From the NCBI RefSeq assembly GCF_900009265.2, contig NZ_LR735018.1, positions 566,218 through 630,217 on the forward strand: 64,000 nt of DNA, read 5' to 3'. The DNA is from Planktothrix paucivesiculata PCC 9631 (GTDB lineage Bacteria; Cyanobacteriota; Cyanobacteriia; Cyanobacteriales; Microcoleaceae). Position numbers and translations under genes: made by a program. The notes beneath the pieces were generated by a model that saw only the letters and a program-made list of their open reading frames with translations, did no database searches and was not told the DNA's origin. Shown one piece after another: positions 17,481 through 25,876 of the stretch; position 1 is the first letter of the stretch, and each line of letters opens with the position of its first letter.

Positions 17481-19292
17481 ATGACCAAAATAAATAAAAT
17501 TAAAAAAGTGCGTTTTCCTTCTATTGCTCTAAGTCTTAATTTTTGGGGGTCGATAATTATTGCTCAATTTTCCTTACCTTTTAATATTAATATCCCTCAA
17601 CAACCGACCGCAATTCCTATTCCCCCTATTCCCATTAACGGAGATTTTGACTACTATTTTTCTTTATGTAATATCCTGCGGAAACAACCCCGGCTAGAAG
17701 AAGCGTTATCAGCCTGTAATCAAGCAATTAATTTAAGTAAAAAAAAGAGAGCCGATTTATGGGAATTTCGCAGCGATCTATTATTGAAATTAGGGCGATA
17801 TGATCAAGCTTTAGTATCGAGTTTACAAGCTCTGGAAATTCAGCCCAAAAACTCTCTAGTCTTAACCATACAGTGTCGATCTCTTTCAGCATTAGGTCAA
17901 CAAGATCAGGCTATTTCCGCTTGTGATAGTGCTTTAGAAATCAATCAAAATTGGGAGGAATTTTCTCCGAGTCTGACTTGGTTAAGTCGAGGTTTAGCTC
18001 AAGAACAGAAAGCCCAATATTCTGAAGCTTTAGCATCCTTTGATCAATCTTTAAAACTCGATCCTCAGAATTCTATAGTTTTAGTCAGTAGCTGCCGAGT
18101 TTTGTTAGAAATGGAGAAGCATGAACAAGCAATTACCAGTTGTGATAACGCTTTAAAAGTTAATCAAAATTGGGGAGAAAGTTCTCCGGCTCAAGCCTGG
18201 TTTTGGCAGGGTTTGGCTTTTAGTGATTTGGCAAAATATCAGCAAGTTTTAGCCAGTTGTGATGCAAAAAAAACTGATTTGGAGACTAATATTGCAGTCA
18301 AAAATAATTGTATTTTAACTACTCGAACCTCTAGGTTAGAATCGGCAAAAACTTCTTATGAACAAGCAACAACCCTCGATCCTGAATTTGCTGTGGCTTG
18401 GACATATCAAGGGATAAATTTGGGAGAATTAAACGAATATGATCAAGCGCGAAAGGCTTTAGAAACAGCTATTAAAATTTATCCTAATAATGCCTTGGCT
18501 TTGGTGAATTTGTGTGCAACTCTGAATAAATTAGGCAATTATCAAGAAGCACTAACAGCTTGTGAAAGTGGATTACAACAAGATAATCATTGGCTAGAAA
18601 GTGAGCCTGCTGATACTTTCATCCAGAAAGCACAGGCTTTAGCAGGTCTGAAACGCTATGAGGAGGCGATTTTGGCGATTGATCAAGCCTTGAGTTTGAA
18701 AGCTGACTCAGCGATCGCTTGGAACACAAAAAGCGTGATTTTATGGCAAGCCCAAAAATATCAGGAAGCTCTCAACGCATCAGAAAAGGCCTTAGCAGCC
18801 GATCCTAACTACTTTCAAGGGTGGTTTAATCGGGGGAGTATTCTGCGGGCGATGCAGCAAAATCAAGAGGCCCTAAGCGCCTATCAGCGTGCGATCGGTA
18901 GCGATATCACTTTTGTACCAATAGAAACCCTGGGGTCAGTTTGGACTAATTCCAGTGCAATTTTGTGGGACTTAGGGCAATATCCAGAGGCAATTGCAGC
19001 AGCGAATAGTGCGATTGAGATTGATCCTAATTCAGTATCCGCTTGGTTTAATCGAGGGTTATTTTTCACGGGTATAAACGATTATGAAGAAGCAGTCAAG
19101 TCTTATCAGCAAGCTCTAAAACTTGATCCAAAAGCGGTTAATATTTGGGTGGCTGAGGGGATGGCATTCTTCTATTTAAAGCGCTATTCAGAAGCTCTGA
19201 ATGCCTTTGAAGAAGCGTTAAAAATTGATCCGAACTATTTACCAGCTTTACAAAATCGGGATCTAATTAGTCGGTATTTTCAGGATAAATAA
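17481..19292 (+). CDS. TPR-repeat protein at the end of the CIS operon
   Basis: This is a 603-residue protein with a hydrophobic N-terminal segment (about residues 12-32, IALSLNFWGSIIIAQFSLPF) that could be a signal peptide or anchor. A proline-rich stretch and about twelve TPR units follow. Units include AWFNRGLFFTGINDYEEAVK and typical A/P patterns such as LDPKAVNIW. Some units are atypical and contain conserved Cys and QNWGESSP motifs. TPRs mediate protein contacts, so a scaffold for the preceding membrane proteins is plausible. It is the last + strand gene of the block; the next genes are convergent, so it probably ends the operon. Confidence 0.85.
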   Translation: MTKINKIKKVRFPSIALSLNFWGSIIIAQFSLPFNINIPQQPTAIPIPPIPINGDFDYYFSLCNILRKQPRLEEALSACNQAINLSKKKRADLWEFRSDLLLKLGRYDQALVSSLQALEIQPKNSLVLTIQCRSLSALGQQDQAISACDSALEINQNWEEFSPSLTWLSRGLAQEQKAQYSEALASFDQSLKLDPQNSIVLVSSCRVLLEMEKHEQAITSCDNALKVNQNWGESSPAQAWFWQGLAFSDLAKYQQVLASCDAKKTDLETNIAVKNNCILTTRTSRLESAKTSYEQATTLDPEFAVAWTYQGINLGELNEYDQARKALETAIKIYPNNALALVNLCATLNKLGNYQEALTACESGLQQDNHWLESEPADTFIQKAQALAGLKRYEEAILAIDQALSLKADSAIAWNTKSVILWQAQKYQEALNASEKALAADPNYFQGWFNRGSILRAMQQNQEALSAYQRAIGSDITFVPIETLGSVWTNSSAILWDLGQYPEAIAAANSAIEIDPNSVSAWFNRGLFFTGINDYEEAVKSYQQALKLDPKAVNIWVAEGMAFFYLKRYSEALNAFEEALKIDPNYLPALQNRDLISRYFQDK

Positions 19293-19471
19293 ATAATATT
19301 TAATCGTGTTAGTTACCCAAAAATAGAAACCCAGATATTTGAATAAGTATTACTAAAATCATCACAAAAAGAGGATATCTATATTAAAAAGATTGTAATT
19401 CTTTCTTGGATGAATGTCAATCTGAGATTCTGTATCCTAACCAAAACCTATCCAAAACTTGACTCTATTTC

Positions 19472-20170
19472 CTAACGCTCAAAAATCAAGTCAACTAAAC
19501 TTTTTAAATCCGGTACTTCTAAATCCGGTTGGGCGATCGCAATTTTCGTTGCTCCTCCTCCGGGTTGTCCTTGACGACGATTAACCCAAACCGTTGTTAA
19601 TCCTAAACTATTTGCCGTGGCAATATCATGGAAAATACTTTGGGCAACGTGCAGTAACTTATTAGCAGAAAGCCCCGTTTTATTTAAGGCGAATTGAAAA
19701 TTATGGGCAGAAGGTTTATAGGATTGAGATTGTTGTGCTGTGATAATATGATCAAATTCTATTTGAAGATGTTGGTTAGTTTGGGCAAACAAATCATCAT
19801 CAATATTAGAAATAATTACTAATTGATATTTTTGTTTTAAGGCTTTTAAGGCTGCTACCGTATCAGGAAAAGGTTGCCAATCTTGAATTGAATTGCCTAA
19901 ACTTTCTAATTCCGTGGGAGTGGGAGAAAACCCTAAATTTTCTCCGAACTTCTGCACCACCTCCCGCAGAATTTCCCGATAGATTTTATATTCTCCACTT
20001 TGGGCTTCGGGTTCTAATATAGCAAATAATTCAATTAACTGTTGATTACTCATCTCAATACCATGGGCCTTAACTAATTGTTGTAAAACCGGAGTAATTC
20101 CGTTTTCCCAATCAATTAAAGTACCATAGCAGTCAAAACTCAAGGCTTCAAATTGATTAAATTCAATCAT
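19472..20170 (-). CDS. HAD-superfamily hydrolase (haloacid dehalogenase-like)
   Basis: The product is about 232 residues when started at the ATG whose complement is at 20168-20170. An upstream in-frame ATG at 20188 sits in repeat-like sequence. HAD motif I is FDCYGTLIDW with the nucleophilic Asp, motif II is VIISNIDDD, the motif III Lys lies in SYKPSAHNF, and motif IV lies near SIFHDIATANSLG with the later VWVNRR. This pattern fits 2-haloacid dehalogenase type II/phosphatase-like HADs; the substrate cannot be read. It starts 38 nt after the TldE-like gene and is probably cotranscribed with it. Confidence 0.85.
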   Translation of the reverse strand: MIEFNQFEALSFDCYGTLIDWENGITPVLQQLVKAHGIEMSNQQLIELFAILEPEAQSGEYKIYREILREVVQKFGENLGFSPTPTELESLGNSIQDWQPFPDTVAALKALKQKYQLVIISNIDDDLFAQTNQHLQIEFDHIITAQQSQSYKPSAHNFQFALNKTGLSANKLLHVAQSIFHDIATANSLGLTTVWVNRRQGQPGGGATKIAIAQPDLEVPDLKSLVDLIFER

Positions 20171-20208
20171 AATTTTTCTAAAACCCATTCGTAATTCGTA
20201 ATTCCCTC

Positions 20209-21507
20209 TTACCCATTCCCCGTAACCGATAATCCTTCAACAATAATAGAAGGAGTATAACAAGAACCATTCCAAGAGGCATCACCCCCTAATTCTATAA
20301 CTTTTTTCAGGGCGGTGTAAACATTTCCGGCGACCATGGTATTTTTCACCCGTCCGACAATTTCGCCCTTTTCTATGCGATATCCTAAATCCACATTAAT
20401 CGAAAAATCCCCACTAATTCCCGCACTTTCTCCTAACATTTGATCGACAATTAAACCCCGATCTAAACTTTTAATTAACTCAGCTAAGGAACTTTTTCCG
20501 GGTTGGACTAAAAGATTAAATAAACCCGGAGTGGGATAACTACCTAAATGGGTTCTAAATCCATTGCCAGTTGTACCATTGACCAGGGTACGACCTGTGG
20601 TTAAGTCAGTATAAAATAGTTTTAAAACGCCCTTTTCAATAAAAGTAATCGGACGGGTGGGGATACCTTCATCATCAAAGGGACAACTAAATGGCCCAGC
20701 ATCGGGTTCTTGAGATATCGTTAAGACTGGAGACAGGACGGGGGTATTTAAGCGATCGCTCCAAGGAGACGCCCCCTCTAAGACCTGTTTACCATTCAAA
20801 GCAGCATCCAGGGTTCCCCAGAGCATATCCGCGGCTTTAGCGGTAAATAACACCGGAATCCGACCTATCAGAGACGGTACGTTATTTTTAGCCCAATTTA
20901 ACCGCATTAAAATCCGTTGGGCTAGGAGAGTCGGGTCAAGAACATCCCGTTGGGTTTGGCCATCGGAAACCGCTAAAAAATCATCTCCCCGTACCCATTC
21001 GGTTTCCATATAGCCACTGAGGGTGGTGTCGGTGTGGCTACATTCGAGGCCCCGGGAGTTAATCAAGCGAATCGATTCCACTTCACAATCCCATTCGGCT
21101 GTACAGAGGACATCAGGATAGGACGCCCGAATTAATTCAATTGCTTGTTTCCCCCAACCGATCAATTGTTCAACGGGGACAACTTGCCCAATATCGGGAT
21201 AGGTGGATTGAGCCTTGGATGCGGTTAATTCGATGGTTTCGGGTTGATTTAGGGTACTTAATGCCAGTGCCCGGGCGACTAATTTTTCCGGTTCCACTGG
21301 CCCATAGGCAACGGCCAACCCCGGACGTCCATCTCGCCACAGTCGCAGGGTTGTCCCTTCCGATTGGCTACTTTCGAGTTGCTTGAGTCGATTGGCTTCA
21401 AAAAAAATCGGCTGGGAAAGAGATTGGGATTGAAACACTTCCGCAGCCTCAGCGCCCGATGCGGCAGCTAACTCTAATAGCTGTTCGGCGGATTGGTCGT
21501 AGGTCAT
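20209..21507 (-). CDS. TldE/PmbA-family protein
   Basis: The 432-residue product belongs to the TldD/PmbA family, whose two-subunit metalloprotease trims peptides and modified peptide precursors. Visible family features are the N-terminal SGAEAAEVFQSQS, the central LFTAKAADMLWGTLDAALNG and the C-terminal GDFSINVDLGYRIEKGEIVG. No HExxxH metal site is present, so this is the TldE/PmbA-type, non-catalytic partner; no TldD gene is in the window. The start is the ATG at 21507. The gene reads away from metG across a 319-bp gap. Confidence 0.9.
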   Translation of the reverse strand: MTYDQSAEQLLELAAASGAEAAEVFQSQSLSQPIFFEANRLKQLESSQSEGTTLRLWRDGRPGLAVAYGPVEPEKLVARALALSTLNQPETIELTASKAQSTYPDIGQVVPVEQLIGWGKQAIELIRASYPDVLCTAEWDCEVESIRLINSRGLECSHTDTTLSGYMETEWVRGDDFLAVSDGQTQRDVLDPTLLAQRILMRLNWAKNNVPSLIGRIPVLFTAKAADMLWGTLDAALNGKQVLEGASPWSDRLNTPVLSPVLTISQEPDAGPFSCPFDDEGIPTRPITFIEKGVLKLFYTDLTTGRTLVNGTTGNGFRTHLGSYPTPGLFNLLVQPGKSSLAELIKSLDRGLIVDQMLGESAGISGDFSINVDLGYRIEKGEIVGRVKNTMVAGNVYTALKKVIELGGDASWNGSCYTPSIIVEGLSVTGNG

Positions 21508-21826
21508 CGATAGTATGGCATAGCGTCATCGTTTATCGTACCTTGAGCGGTGATCGGTGATTCATTTTTGCCACCACTGACTACCGAACTCTAGCTTTCA
21601 AGATGTTTAATAGTTTGGTATTGGTGATATTTTTGACAGAAAATTAAAACTTGTTTGAGAATTTTTGAGAATTTTTAAATAACGTATTATAATTTGTAAG
21701 TTTTGGTATCGATATTGGCAGATTTCTACTCTTGTAGAATTTAGCAATCAGCGATAAAAAGTTAAGATTCACTGGGAATCCTAACCCCTAGAGCCGATTA
21801 AAACTTCTTTAAATCAATCAATCTTA
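21508..21826. other. Intergenic region with a Cas12a-repeat-like hairpin
   Basis: This divergent gap between the TldE gene and metG is AT-rich. A perfect hairpin with TTCTAC and GTAGAA arms and a TCTT loop lies at 21724-21739. The 17 bases ATTTCTACTCTTGTAGA (21722-21738) match, from memory, the stem-loop core of Acidaminococcus-type Cas12a repeats. Only one copy is present and there is no cas gene. A tandem GAGAATTTTT at about 21657-21678 and TATTAT near 21684 may be part of a metG promoter. I see no gene. Confidence 0.6.
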
Positions 21827-23434
21827 ATGAAATTGACACAGACCCCTTTAGATACCTTTGCGATTACAACACCCCTTTATTATGTCAATGATGTTCCTCA
21901 CATTGGCAGTGCTTATACAACCATGGCGGCGGATGCGATCGCCCGATTTCAACGACTCCAAGGAAAATCTGTTCTCCTGATTACTGGAACGGATGAACAC
22001 GGTCAAAAAATTCAACGGACAGCCGAAGAATTAGGCCGTTTTCCCCAGGATCATTGTGATCAGATTGCCTCTAGTTTTGCCTCCCTGTGGGAGTATTTTA
22101 ATATTCAGCACGATCGCTTTAGTCGCACCACCGCCCCCCGTCACGAAGCCATTGTCAAAGAATTTTTTCAACGGGTTTGGGATAACGGAGATATCTACCT
22201 CAGTCAACAGCAGGGTTGGTATTGTGTCGCCTGTGAAGAATACAAAGAAGAACGGGAATTAGCCCCGGGAAAATTTTGCCCTATTCATACCAATAAAGTA
22301 GTAGAATGGAAAGATGAGCAGAACTATTTTTTCCGCTTATCTAATTATCAGAAACAGTTAGAAACTCTATATCAAGAGCATCCCGAGTTTATTCAGCCTG
22401 AAAGTCGGCGCAACGAGGTCATGAATTTTGTTAAGCAAGGACTACAGGATTTTTCGATTTCCCGCGTTAATATTGACTGGGGATTTCCCATTCCTACCGA
22501 TCCGAATCATACGATTTATGTTTGGTTTGATGCGTTATTGGGATATGTCACCGCCTTGCTTGATCCTGAAGATGAACCCACCTTAGACAAGGCTTTATCG
22601 AAATGGTGGCCGATTAGTTTGCATCTGATTGGTAAGGATATTTTAAGGTTTCACGCCATTTATTGGCCGGCAATGTTGATGTCCGCAGGAATATCTCTGC
22701 CCGCTCGTATCTTTGGACACGGTTTTTTAACCAAAGATGGGAAGAAGATGGGCAAAAGCTTAGGGAATACGCTCGATCCCGTGGCTTTAGTCAATCAATA
22801 TGGTTCGGATGCTATTCGCTTTTATTTTTTGAAAGAGATAGAATTTGGACAGGATGGTGATTATAGTCAGACTCGGTTTATTCATACCGTTAATGCTAAC
22901 TTAGCTAATGACTTAGGGAACTTGCTTAACCGGACGCTGAAAATGGCGCATAAATATTTTAACGGTTGTGTTCCTAATGTTAAGAGTGAGGATATCCCCC
23001 AGGAAGATGGGCTCAAATCCATCGGTCTCCCCTTAACGGATACGGTAACTCAAGCATACAATTCCCTAGCCTTTAGCGAAGTTTGCCACGCTATTTTCAC
23101 CCTAATTCAAGCCGGGAATAAATACATTGATGAGCAAGCTCCTTGGAGTCTTTATAAACAAGGAAAACAAGAAGCGGTGGCTCAAGTGCTGTACTCGGTT
23201 TTGGAATCAGTTCGGTTATCATCTTATCTTTTATCCCCCATTATTCCGAATATTAGCACTCGGATTTATCAACAACTGGGATATACTGTTGACTTCAATG
23301 ACCAGACTATACTCAGAACATCACTGTCCTTTGATATTCATGGGGTTTGGGGTGCTTTACCCCCTAATCAACCCATCCAGGAAGGACAACCCGTTTTTAG
23401 GCGCTTGGAGGATGTAGAGGAGGTGTCATCCTAA
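21827..23434 (+). CDS. metG: Methionyl-tRNA synthetase
   Basis: This class I synthetase charges tRNA-Met for initiation and elongation. The HIGH motif is HIGS in TTPLYYVNDVPHIGSAYTTM, and the KMSKS loop is KMGKS in TKDGKKMGKSLGNTLDP. A zinc knuckle CVAC...CPIH lies at about residues 126-150. At 535 residues it lacks the C-terminal tRNA-binding EMAP-like domain found in longer enzymes, which is common for short bacterial MetRS. No strong Shine-Dalgarno precedes the ATG. The gene stands alone, with the LabA-like gene 108 bp downstream. Confidence 0.97.
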   Translation: MKLTQTPLDTFAITTPLYYVNDVPHIGSAYTTMAADAIARFQRLQGKSVLLITGTDEHGQKIQRTAEELGRFPQDHCDQIASSFASLWEYFNIQHDRFSRTTAPRHEAIVKEFFQRVWDNGDIYLSQQQGWYCVACEEYKEERELAPGKFCPIHTNKVVEWKDEQNYFFRLSNYQKQLETLYQEHPEFIQPESRRNEVMNFVKQGLQDFSISRVNIDWGFPIPTDPNHTIYVWFDALLGYVTALLDPEDEPTLDKALSKWWPISLHLIGKDILRFHAIYWPAMLMSAGISLPARIFGHGFLTKDGKKMGKSLGNTLDPVALVNQYGSDAIRFYFLKEIEFGQDGDYSQTRFIHTVNANLANDLGNLLNRTLKMAHKYFNGCVPNVKSEDIPQEDGLKSIGLPLTDTVTQAYNSLAFSEVCHAIFTLIQAGNKYIDEQAPWSLYKQGKQEAVAQVLYSVLESVRLSSYLLSPIIPNISTRIYQQLGYTVDFNDQTILRTSLSFDIHGVWGALPPNQPIQEGQPVFRRLEDVEEVSS

Positions 23435-23542
23435 ATTTAACCCCGTTGTGATGATCGCCTGGTTTAACATAAAACATCAATTTCAATTGTTTTACTTTCC
23501 CCATACTCAAATCATTTTTTTTCATAAAAAAGAGGTATAAAA

Positions 23543-24160
23543 ATGTTGAATAATATGACCACTGGAGAACTGTTTACTCCTGAACAAGTTCTCGAAAACA
23601 GGGGCCGGGTTGCCATCTTTATTGATGGTTCCAATCTATTTTATGCAGCTTTGCAACTGGGAATTGAAATCGATTACACTAAATTGTTGTGTCGTTTAAC
23701 CGCCGGATCTCGGTTGTTACGTTCCTTTTTCTATACGGGAGTTGATCGCACCAATGAGAAGCAACAGGGCTTTTTATTATGGATGCGACGCAATGGCTAT
23801 CGCGTCATTTCTAAAGATTTAGTTCAACTTCCTGACGGTTCTAAAAAAGCTAATTTGGATGTAGAAATAGCCGTGGATATGATGGCCTTAGTAGGTTCCT
23901 ACGACACGGCGGTTTTAGTGAGTGGGGATGGAGATTTAGCCTATGCAGTGGACTCCGTGAGTTATCGGGGTGTGCGGGTAGAAGTGGTGAGTTTACGAGC
24001 GATGACCAGCGATAGTTTAATTAATGTCGCCGATCGCTATATTGATTTAGAAATGATCAAAGAAGAAATCCAAAAAACCCCCCGCAGTCCCAGCTATACC
24101 TATCGCCCCTTATCGGGAATTAGTCTGATAGATGGACAAATAATTGAGGAGCATTCCTAG
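23543..24160 (+). CDS. LabA-like NYN-domain (DUF88) protein
   Basis: The 205-residue product has the PIN-like NYN fold: FIDGSNLFYAALQLG, then KKANLDVEIAVDMMALV and VLVSGDGDLAYAVDSVSYRG, which supply the conserved Asp cluster of putative RNases. LabA in Synechococcus elongatus affects circadian output, and NYN proteins are generally linked to RNA processing; the role of this copy is not evident. An AAGAGG sits about 8 nt before the ATG at 23543. A UUCG-loop hairpin follows the stop codon. Confidence 0.88.
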   Translation: MLNNMTTGELFTPEQVLENRGRVAIFIDGSNLFYAALQLGIEIDYTKLLCRLTAGSRLLRSFFYTGVDRTNEKQQGFLLWMRRNGYRVISKDLVQLPDGSKKANLDVEIAVDMMALVGSYDTAVLVSGDGDLAYAVDSVSYRGVRVEVVSLRAMTSDSLINVADRYIDLEMIKEEIQKTPRSPSYTYRPLSGISLIDGQIIEEHS

Positions 24161-24169
24161 AAAAACAAA

Positions 24170-24205
24170 CGGAGTAAAAGCTGGCTTCGGCTGGTTTTTA
24201 CTCCG
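24170..24205 (+). terminator. UUCG-tetraloop hairpin after the LabA-like gene
   Basis: CGGAGTAAAA and TTTTACTCCG form the outer stem. Inner bases, with G-U wobbles, extend it to a C(UUCG)G tetraloop. There is no long U run after the stem, so it may act as a processing or stability element rather than a strong terminator. Confidence 0.65.
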
Positions 24206-24236
24206 AACTTTCCAACTCTTAAACTCTTAAAATTAG

Positions 24237-25367
24237 ATGCGGTTGTTACTGGTTTGGGTAATTATTTTAATCGGAATTTCTGCTTGCGCTCCCAAAAATG
24301 TTGAACAGACCTCAACAAATTCTCAATCTAAGCCCTCGGAAGAATTTGAACGCACTTTAACCTTAGATGATGTCACCTTAGAACAGGCGGATGAGAAGGG
24401 AAGATTATTATGGAAAATCAGAGCCAAACAGGTTAGTTATAGTAAAGATCAAAAAATGGCTACGGTGAAAAATCCCGTGGGTGAGTTATACGATGAGGGG
24501 AAATTATTATATAATATTAAAGCGGATGAGGGAGAATTTGAACAGAATAGCAAACGTATTTTTTTACGCAACAATATTGTCGCTACCGATCCGAATACGG
24601 GTCTAGTTTTGAAGGGAAATGAGTTAGAATGGATTGTACAGCAATATATTATTGTAGTGCGAAATGGAGTCACCGGAGATCATGCTCAATTGCAAGCAGT
24701 GGCTCGGGAAGTGCAGGTATTTTATCGACAAAAACGAGTAGAATTTTGGGATAAAGCCACGGTTAGTGGCAAAGATCCCGTTATTAAGTTACAAAGTGAT
24801 CATATTATTTGGCAATTAGAACCCCAACTGTTAACCAGTAATATGAAAACGCAGATTGAACGTTATCAAAATCAAACTATTACAGACCGGGGGGTGGGGG
24901 AAACCGCAGAAATGAATTTAAAAACTAAAATTGGGACTCTCAAAAAGAATGCTCAAATTGCTTTATCTCAACCGCCCTTACAAATTTCTAGTAATGAATT
25001 ACAATGGAATTACGAGAAACAAACGATTAGTTCTCCTCAGTTTATTACCCTAATTGAACGAGATCAGCAAGTAACTTTAACCGCCGATCAAGGATGGGGA
25101 GATTTAAAAAATAATATCTTTTATTTAACCGGAAATGTAGTCGGAATTGGTCAAAAACGTCAAGCCCAACTCAATGCTAATTTAGTCAATTGGTCTGTGG
25201 TTGAACAGTCTTTTTCCGCCGAAGGAAACGTGGTTTATCGTCAACTCGATCCCCCATTTAGTTTAATGGGAGAAAAAGCCGTGGGTCGGTTTGAAAATGA
25301 TACAATTGTTGTTAGTGGAGGGAATACGGGAACCCCTGTAGTTACCGAAATTATCCCCGAAGATTGA
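24237..25367 (+). CDS. LptC-like lipoprotein (LPS export bridge)
   Basis: This 376-residue protein starts with a short lipoprotein signal and a lipobox-like LIGISAC ending at Cys17. Repeated beta strands of the LptC/OstA fold follow: LLWKIRAKQVSYSKDQKMAT, LYDEGKLLYNIKADEGEFEQ and IFLRNNIVATDPNTGLVLKG. LptC conducts lipopolysaccharide from the LptBFG transporter toward LptA/LptD. This protein is about twice the length of enterobacterial LptC, with a second OstA-like half, which I believe is usual in cyanobacteria. No other lpt gene is in the window. Confidence 0.85.
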   Translation: MRLLLVWVIILIGISACAPKNVEQTSTNSQSKPSEEFERTLTLDDVTLEQADEKGRLLWKIRAKQVSYSKDQKMATVKNPVGELYDEGKLLYNIKADEGEFEQNSKRIFLRNNIVATDPNTGLVLKGNELEWIVQQYIIVVRNGVTGDHAQLQAVAREVQVFYRQKRVEFWDKATVSGKDPVIKLQSDHIIWQLEPQLLTSNMKTQIERYQNQTITDRGVGETAEMNLKTKIGTLKKNAQIALSQPPLQISSNELQWNYEKQTISSPQFITLIERDQQVTLTADQGWGDLKNNIFYLTGNVVGIGQKRQAQLNANLVNWSVVEQSFSAEGNVVYRQLDPPFSLMGEKAVGRFENDTIVVSGGNTGTPVVTEIIPED

Positions 25368-25439
25368 TTATTAGAATCCCCTGCCTTCTAACCATGGGGA
25401 TCATATCAATTTAACCTACCTATTAGGTAAAAATCTTAA

Positions 25440-25520
25440 TGCGGATGGCGGGACTCGAACCCGCAAGGGAAGCCCACACGCCCCTCAAACGTGCGCGTAT
25501 ACCAATTCCGCCACATCCGC
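25440..25520 (-). tRNA. tRNA-Leu (GAG)
   Basis: The complement folds as a long-variable-arm tRNA. The acceptor GCGGATG pairs with CATCCGC, the D-arm begins GCGGAATTGG, and the anticodon stem CACGT/GCGTG encloses TTGAGGG with anticodon GAG. The T-arm contains GGGTTCGAGTCCC. CCA is not encoded. Confidence 0.95.
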
Positions 25521-25634
25521 TTGTGAAGACTGCGCTTACTTTCGCAGCTAATTTACTAATGTAGCACAGCTTCCTCAACCTGTCACCCCCTAATCTGAAA
25601 TTTTTTTGGAGATGCCGTTTCTGCTGGTGCTCTC

Positions 25635-25833
25635 CCAGAAACCGGTTTTTTTTAGGTAGGACTTACGCAGAAACCGGGTTTCTGAACGAGAAATCTCGAT
25701 TTCATCCGCAAAATCAGGGCCAGAAACCCGGTTTCTTTGGTCTTGTGCGTAAGTCCTGTTAGGAAAATACTTCCTTGTGACCCACATATTCTCTAAAAAA
25801 CCCGGTTTCTCGGGCGACCTGCGTAAGTCCTAT
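25635..25833. repeat. Cluster of AGAAACCGGGTTTCT palindromes with TAGGACTTACGC ends
   Basis: Four imperfect copies of the palindromic core AGAAACCGGGTTTCT lie between the tRNA-Leu and the MscS gene. The best-delimited unit runs from TAGGACTTACGC (25657) to GCGTAAGTCCT (ending 25757), giving a 101-bp element with terminal inverted repeats. A further GCGTAAGTCCTAT end is at 25821. It looks like a REP/MITE family; no transposase is present. Confidence 0.8.
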
Positions 25834-25876
25834 CTCTACAACAATCTTGATTAATTAATTAATATTATTGTTAATT

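Noticed and set aside
17481-19292. The TPR gene as a CIS effector
   Set aside because: TPR repeats with an N-terminal hydrophobic segment fit a scaffold better; no toxin or packaging signature is seen. No effector could be identified in the window.
25590-25787. A 65-residue - strand frame near tRNA-Leu
   Set aside because: It lies within the palindromic repeat cluster; no ribosome site or family features.
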